Assembly: GCF_003732545.1 (NCBI RefSeq)
Contig: NZ_AYKF01000110.1
Span: 1 to 64,000 of the forward strand
Source of the DNA: Salinisphaera orenii subsp. halophila YIM 95161
GTDB lineage: Bacteria; Pseudomonadota; Gammaproteobacteria; Nevskiales; Salinisphaeraceae
DNA length: 64,000 nucleotides
Reading direction: 5' to 3'
Under the pieces are notes generated by a model, which was not told the DNA's origin, searched no databases, and was given only the letters and a program-made list of their open reading frames with translations. The position numbers and the translations under genes are program-made. Below are positions 60,801-64,000 of the stretch, one piece after another (positions within the stretch are counted from its first letter, which is position 1; each line of letters begins with the position of its first letter).

Positions 60801-61596
60801 GCGTCGCGCCGGGATCGGCCCGGCCGGCGGTCGGCCGGGCGATCTCGAACAGCCGCGGCCAGTTCTTGCCGGTGGCATAGATGCGGCCGGCGGAGGCGTC
60901 GTAGGCGATGCCGTTGAGCACCCCGGCCTCGGCATCCGCCGGCAGGGCCGCGCGCAGCGGCGTGGCGTCGAGGCTGGCGATGACGTCGCCGGTGCGCGGG
61001 TCGATGCGCAGGATCCGGTCGCGATACCAGACGTTGGCCCAGATCTCGCCGTCGATGTACTCGAGTTCGTTGAGCTCGTCGACCGGTTGGCCGTCCTCGG
61101 TGACCTCGAGCGCGCCGACGCGGCGGAAGTCGTCCGGATCGCGCAGCTGCAGCGTGGCGCTGCCGTCGCTCATGATCAGGTGGGTGCCGTCGTAGGTCAG
61201 GCCCCAGCCCTGGCCGTCGTAGGTCAGCCGATCGATGCGCGCCAGGCTGTCGCGGTCGTAGACGAAGGCCACGCCGGCCTTCCAGGTGAGCTGGTAGAGC
61301 CGCGCGCCGACGCGCGCCAGGCCCTCGCCGAAGTGATCGCGTGACAGCGAGCGCGTCTGCAGCACCTCGCCGCTGGCCGGCGCCACGCGGCGCAGGCTCG
61401 AGTCGCCGTAGCCGCCGGTGCTCTCGTAGAGCAGGCCGTCGGCCACGAGCAGGCCCTGGGTGAACGCATCCGGGTCGTGGGGATGGCTGGCGAGGATGCG
61501 TGCGCGTTCGGACGGCGCGGCCGCGACGGCACCGGCGCAGATCAGCAGCAGTAGCAGCAGCCACGGGCCGGTGTGTCGTCGGGAAAACGAGCGCAT
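60787..61596 (-). CDS. Glutaminyl-peptide cyclotransferase (beta-propeller type)
   Basis: 269-residue exported enzyme of the plant/bacterial five-bladed propeller QC family, forming N-terminal pyroglutamate. Signal peptide about 1-26 (WLLLLLLICAGAVAA); HDPDAFTQGLL, STGGYGDSSLR, GEGLAR, LTWKAGVAFVYD, GWGLTYDG and NELEYIDGEIWANVW are diagnostic. ATG at 61594-61596 gives the signal peptide. Tail-to-tail with ectC. Confidence 0.9.
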   Translation of the reverse strand: MRSFSRRHTGPWLLLLLLICAGAVAAAPSERARILASHPHDPDAFTQGLLVADGLLYESTGGYGDSSLRRVAPASGEVLQTRSLSRDHFGEGLARVGARLYQLTWKAGVAFVYDRDSLARIDRLTYDGQGWGLTYDGTHLIMSDGSATLQLRDPDDFRRVGALEVTEDGQPVDELNELEYIDGEIWANVWYRDRILRIDPRTGDVIASLDATPLRAALPADAEAGVLNGIAYDASAGRIYATGKNWPRLFEIARPTAGRADPGATLSAE

Positions 61597-61688
61597 ACCG
61601 CGATGATAGCGAAGGCGCGCCAATCCGCGTGCATACCGCGCCGACGTTAAGTCCTAGAATGCATCATCCCTATCGAGGCAGAACATCC

Positions 61689-62546
61689 ATGGCCGAAGTC
61701 GAACACCGAGAACACGATCTCGATTATCAGCAGAAGCGCGATGCGCGCCGGCGCGAGGCGCCGAGCGCCGCGGTGGTCTACGAGGCGATTCGCCGCGAGG
61801 CCGAATCCGAACTCACCCGCCCCCTGCCCGGTCTGGCGTTCTCCGCGCTCGGCGCGGGCCTGTCGATGGGCTTCTCGCTGGTCGCCCAGGCGGTGCTCTA
61901 CAACTACACCCCGGACGCCGACTGGCGCCCGATCATCGCCAGTTTCGGCTACGCCATGGGCTTTCTGTTCGTGATTCTCGGCCGCCAGCAGTTGTTCACG
62001 GAGAACACGCTCACCCCGGTGCTGGAAGTCCTGCGCGTGCGCTCGGTGGGCGTGCTCACGCGCACGTTCAATCTCTGGGTGGTGGTGCTGCTCGCGAACA
62101 TGCTGGGCACGGCGATATTCGCCGCGACCCTGTCGTACTTCAAGGTGCTCGATCCCAAGATCAACGAGGCCCTGGCCAGCATCGCGGCCTCCGAGTACAA
62201 ATACGATTTCGCCACCATGTTCGTGCGCGCGATCTTCGCCGGCTGGCTGGTCGCGCTCATGCTCTGGCTCATGCCGTTCGCCGAGACCGCCCGCGTGGGC
62301 GTGATCATTCTGGTGAGCTATCTCATCGGCCTGGCGCATTTCCCGCACATCATCGCCGGCTCGGTGGCCGCGCTCTACGGCGTTTTCAGCGGCGTCAACG
62401 GCATCGGCGAGTTCCTCGGCGTGTTCTTCCTGCCGACGCTGCTCGGCAACATACTCGGCGGCGTCATGCTCGTCGCGGTGGTCAACTATGCTCAGGTCGC
62501 CTACAGCGATTCCGACCGCGACAACACCGATCCGGACCGCGAATGA
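61689..62546 (+). CDS. Formate/nitrite transporter family channel
   Basis: 285-residue integral membrane protein with six hydrophobic segments. The family's pore-forming features are recognisable: QQLFTENTLTPVL, NMLGTAIFA, FVRAIFAGWLVALMLWL, GLAHFPHIIAGSVA. The N-terminus is charged and longer than FocA, like YfdC-type members. ATG at 61689 has GAGG 11 nt before it. Transported anion not predictable. Confidence 0.88.
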   Translation: MAEVEHREHDLDYQQKRDARRREAPSAAVVYEAIRREAESELTRPLPGLAFSALGAGLSMGFSLVAQAVLYNYTPDADWRPIIASFGYAMGFLFVILGRQQLFTENTLTPVLEVLRVRSVGVLTRTFNLWVVVLLANMLGTAIFAATLSYFKVLDPKINEALASIAASEYKYDFATMFVRAIFAGWLVALMLWLMPFAETARVGVIILVSYLIGLAHFPHIIAGSVAALYGVFSGVNGIGEFLGVFFLPTLLGNILGGVMLVAVVNYAQVAYSDSDRDNTDPDRE

Positions 62547-62551
62547 CGACG

Positions 62552-62593
62552 ATGACAGTCGGGGCTGTCATTCTTGCTGCACTGCGGTATAGT
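62552..62593 (+). promoter_or_regulatory. Palindrome overlapping the csbD promoter
   Basis: ATGACAG (62552-62558) / CTGTCAT (62565-62571) form a 7-bp inverted repeat with a 6-bp centre. A candidate -35 (CTGTCA, 62565-62570) lies in its right arm, with TATAGT (62588-62593) 17 bp further on. The dyad could be a repressor or activator site, or the end of the upstream transcript. Confidence 0.5.
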
Positions 62594-62622
62594 CGAAGCG
62601 TCATTCACCACGGAGCGACGTC

Positions 62623-62829
62623 ATGACGGAATCGAGCGACAAGTGGGAAGGCCGCTGGGATCGACTCAAGGGCAAGGCGCGCGAGCATTTCGGGCGTCTG
62701 ACCGACGACGAGGTCGAGGAGACCGCCGGCCGGCGCCAGAACATGCTCGGCAAGATCCAGGAAAAGTACGGCGAGACCCGGGAGAAGGCCGAGGAGATGC
62801 TCAAGGAGTTCGAGCGCAAGTACCTCTAG
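62623..62829 (+). CDS. CsbD-family stress protein
   Basis: 68-residue, highly charged helical protein. The CsbD pattern is clear: WEGRWDRLKGKAREHFGRLTDDEVEE, then GKIQEKYGETREKAEEMLKEFE. Related genes are induced by general stress; molecular function unknown. GGAG lies before ATG. It has its own promoter and is followed by a hairpin. Confidence 0.88.
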   Translation: MTESSDKWEGRWDRLKGKAREHFGRLTDDEVEETAGRRQNMLGKIQEKYGETREKAEEMLKEFERKYL

Positions 62830-62851
62830 ACGCGCCCGACCGCGGCGTCAC

Positions 62852-62878
62852 GGGCCGTCCGGCGTTGTCGGACGGCCC
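62852..62878 (+). terminator. Strong hairpin after csbD
   Basis: Perfect 10-bp stem GGGCCGTCCG / CGGACGGCCC with a 7-nt loop. The following TGTCGT is not a real T tract, so termination may be inefficient; it may also serve as the boundary with the convergent amidotransferase gene. Confidence 0.6.
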
Positions 62879-62892
62879 TGTCGTGCCTCAGC

Positions 62893-63594
62893 TCATCCCT
62901 GAGCGGTCGACGGGCCCGGCCGGCGCCGCGCGGCCGCCACCAGAGCCGCGAACAGCCGCCGCTGCGGGCGTTGATAGCACAGATACTCAGGATGCCACTG
63001 GACGCCGATCGTGAACGTCCGGTCCACGGTCTCGATCGCCTGGACCAGCCCGTCGGCGTCGCGGGCGCTGACCGTGAATCCGGCGCCCAGGCCGCGCACC
63101 GCCTGATGGTGCAGGCCGTTGACCGCCATCCGGCGCCGGCCGGCGATGGCGGCCAGCCGCGAGCCGCGTTTCAGCACGATCCGCTTGCAGGGCAGCGGGT
63201 TGGCGCGGTCGCTCGTGCGCCGCCGGCGCCGGCCCAGATCGGCGTACAGCGTGCCGCCCGCGGCCACGTTGAGCAGCTGGGCGCCGCGGCAGATGCCGAG
63301 CACCGGCGTGCCGGACGCCCGGGCCGTGCGGATCGCGGCGAGCTCGAAGGCGTCGCGCTCGCGATCGGCCCGGGCGTCGGGTGCGGCATCGCTCAGATAC
63401 AGATCGGTGGCGATGTCGTCGCCGCCGCCGATCACCAGGCCGTCGAGGGCCGCGGGCAGGCCGCGGCGCGGGGTGGCCCGCAGCGCCCGGCCGCCGGCCA
63501 GCGCGATCGCCGCCCGGGCGCACCACCAGCCCGGCGCCCAGCGGCTGGCCTTGCCGGTCACGGCGATGCGCGGTCGTGGCGCCGCGCGGCTCAC
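62893..63594 (-). CDS. Class I glutamine amidotransferase-like hydrolase (peptidase C26 type)
   Basis: 233-residue protein of the gamma-glutamyl-GABA hydrolase/PuuD group. Nucleophile cysteine in LGICRGAQLLNV, histidine-glutamate dyad in GVQWHPEYL, and the GGGDDI motif. Start is GTG, in a 4-nt GTGA overlap with the amidoligase gene upstream. In such pairs the hydrolase is thought to cleave or edit gamma-glutamyl-type amides made by the ligase. Confidence 0.87.
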   Translation of the reverse strand: MSRAAPRPRIAVTGKASRWAPGWWCARAAIALAGGRALRATPRRGLPAALDGLVIGGGDDIATDLYLSDAAPDARADRERDAFELAAIRTARASGTPVLGICRGAQLLNVAAGGTLYADLGRRRRRTSDRANPLPCKRIVLKRGSRLAAIAGRRRMAVNGLHHQAVRGLGAGFTVSARDADGLVQAIETVDRTFTIGVQWHPEYLCYQRPQRRLFAALVAAARRRPGPSTAQG

Positions 63595-64000
63595 GCGTCG
63601 CGCTCGAAGGTGTCCGCCCAGCCGCCGAACCAGTCGCCCATGGGTCGCTCCAGGACGTCCCGGTAGGCCCGGCAGAGACGGTCCAGGCGCGGCGCGTCGG
63701 CGGCCAGTTCCTCGACCACCAGCCAGCGGTCCCAGTCGGGTGTCAGATCCCAGCCGGGCCGCTCGATCTCGCAGTTGGGCAGGCGATGATGGAGCGCGGG
63801 CCGCGCAGAGACCAGATGGTCGTCGACCGCTTTGCGCACGCGCTCGGCATCCAGGTGGGCGAAGACCGGCAGCATGTCCAGCGCGCGGTTGCGGCTGGCG
63901 TTGTGGGCCAGGTAGTCGTCGATGAGCCGGTCGCGATCGGGGCGGTAGTCCGGGTCGCAGATCAGGCGCGCGTACTCGCGCGGATACGGCTGGATGTAGG
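63591..64000 (-). CDS. Amidoligase family protein (partial, 5' end outside window)
   Basis: The last 136 codons of a gene whose start lies beyond position 64000; the reading frame stays open to the window edge. The visible C-terminal part (YPREYARLICDPDYRPDRD, DDYLAHNASRNRALDMLP, RLPNCEIERPGWDL, WNRW-like WDRWL) matches the end of Amidoligase_2 proteins, which are GS-fold COOH-NH2 ligases. The pair with a C26-type amidotransferase was described by comparative genomics as a predicted peptide- or amine-modifying system. The catalytic core cannot be seen here. Confidence 0.78.
   Translation of the reverse strand, partial: YIQPYPREYARLICDPDYRPDRDRLIDDYLAHNASRNRALDMLPVFAHLDAERVRKAVDDHLVSARPALHHRLPNCEIERPGWDLTPDWDRWLVVEELAADAPRLDRLCRAYRDVLERPMGDWFGGWADTFERDA

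Overview
The window is a GC-rich chromosomal segment of a free-living gammaproteobacterium. Its gene order resembles Pseudomonas and related lineages. Halophile hints (an EctC-type ectoine synthase, a cytochrome c4 with a very acidic tail) suggest a Salinisphaera-like marine or halophilic organism; that taxon is inferred from gene content, not proven. It contains the replication-origin neighbourhood: gyrB, recF, dnaN and dnaA on the minus strand, diverging from rpmH, rnpA, yidC and mnmE on the plus strand. There is an AT-rich oriC candidate between dnaA and dnaN and two perfect parS-like palindromes inside recF. No rRNA, tRNA, prophage, CRISPR array or transposase gene was seen.

Layout. 0-2.6 kb: DcaP-like porin (-) and a 5'-nucleotidase (+). 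2.6-9.6 kb: a block framed by two inverted copies of a ~290 bp repeat, holding a small membrane protein, an MtfA-type peptidase, a 1 kb gene-free stretch, a histidine phosphatase/TetR/phosphotransferase/GST cluster and a catalytically degenerate MtnC relative. 10-14 kb: manC-manB-mtnA (-). 14-16.3 kb: a TPR lipid/periplasmic-type protein and an L,D-transpeptidase with related C-terminal domains. 16.3-19 kb: cytochrome c4-dsbA (-), engB and a small Fur-box gene (+). 19.1-19.7 kb: three tandem small RNA genes. 19.7-24.3 kb: polA, lysA, lptM. 24.4-27.8 kb: formaldehyde detoxification (adhC, fghA), an esterase and a DedA protein. 28-33.8 kb: tamB-tamA. 33.9-38 kb: S9 peptidase, NRDE protein, NDH-2. 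38-43 kb: ntrC, ntrB, a DUF4124 protein and glnA with a sigma-54 promoter and NtrC boxes. 43.1-46.7 kb: glyQ, glyS, gmhB. 46.7-56.8 kb: origin region. 56.9-62.8 kb: GltS-like protein, ThDP enzyme, EctC, glutaminyl cyclase, FNT channel, CsbD. 62.9-64 kb: a glutamine amidotransferase plus an amidoligase that runs off the end.

The most striking observation is the polA-engB intergenic region, the slot of Spot 42 in enterics and (from memory) ErsA in Pseudomonas. It holds three tandem minus-strand sRNA genes. Each has a sigma-E/AlgU-type promoter with exactly 16 nt spacing, a covarying 5' hairpin exactly 6 nt below the -10 box, two hairpins with C-rich loops, and an intrinsic terminator. An 11-nt stretch identical in all three is perfectly complementary to the Shine-Dalgarno region of the DcaP-like porin at the start of the window. 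This predicts a triplicated envelope-stress sRNA system that represses a porin.

Other points worth following: the inverted ~290 bp repeats with 14-nt terminal inverted repeats, the MtnC pseudoenzyme, the orphan EctC, a probable leaderless transcript, and the amidoligase-GATase pair.
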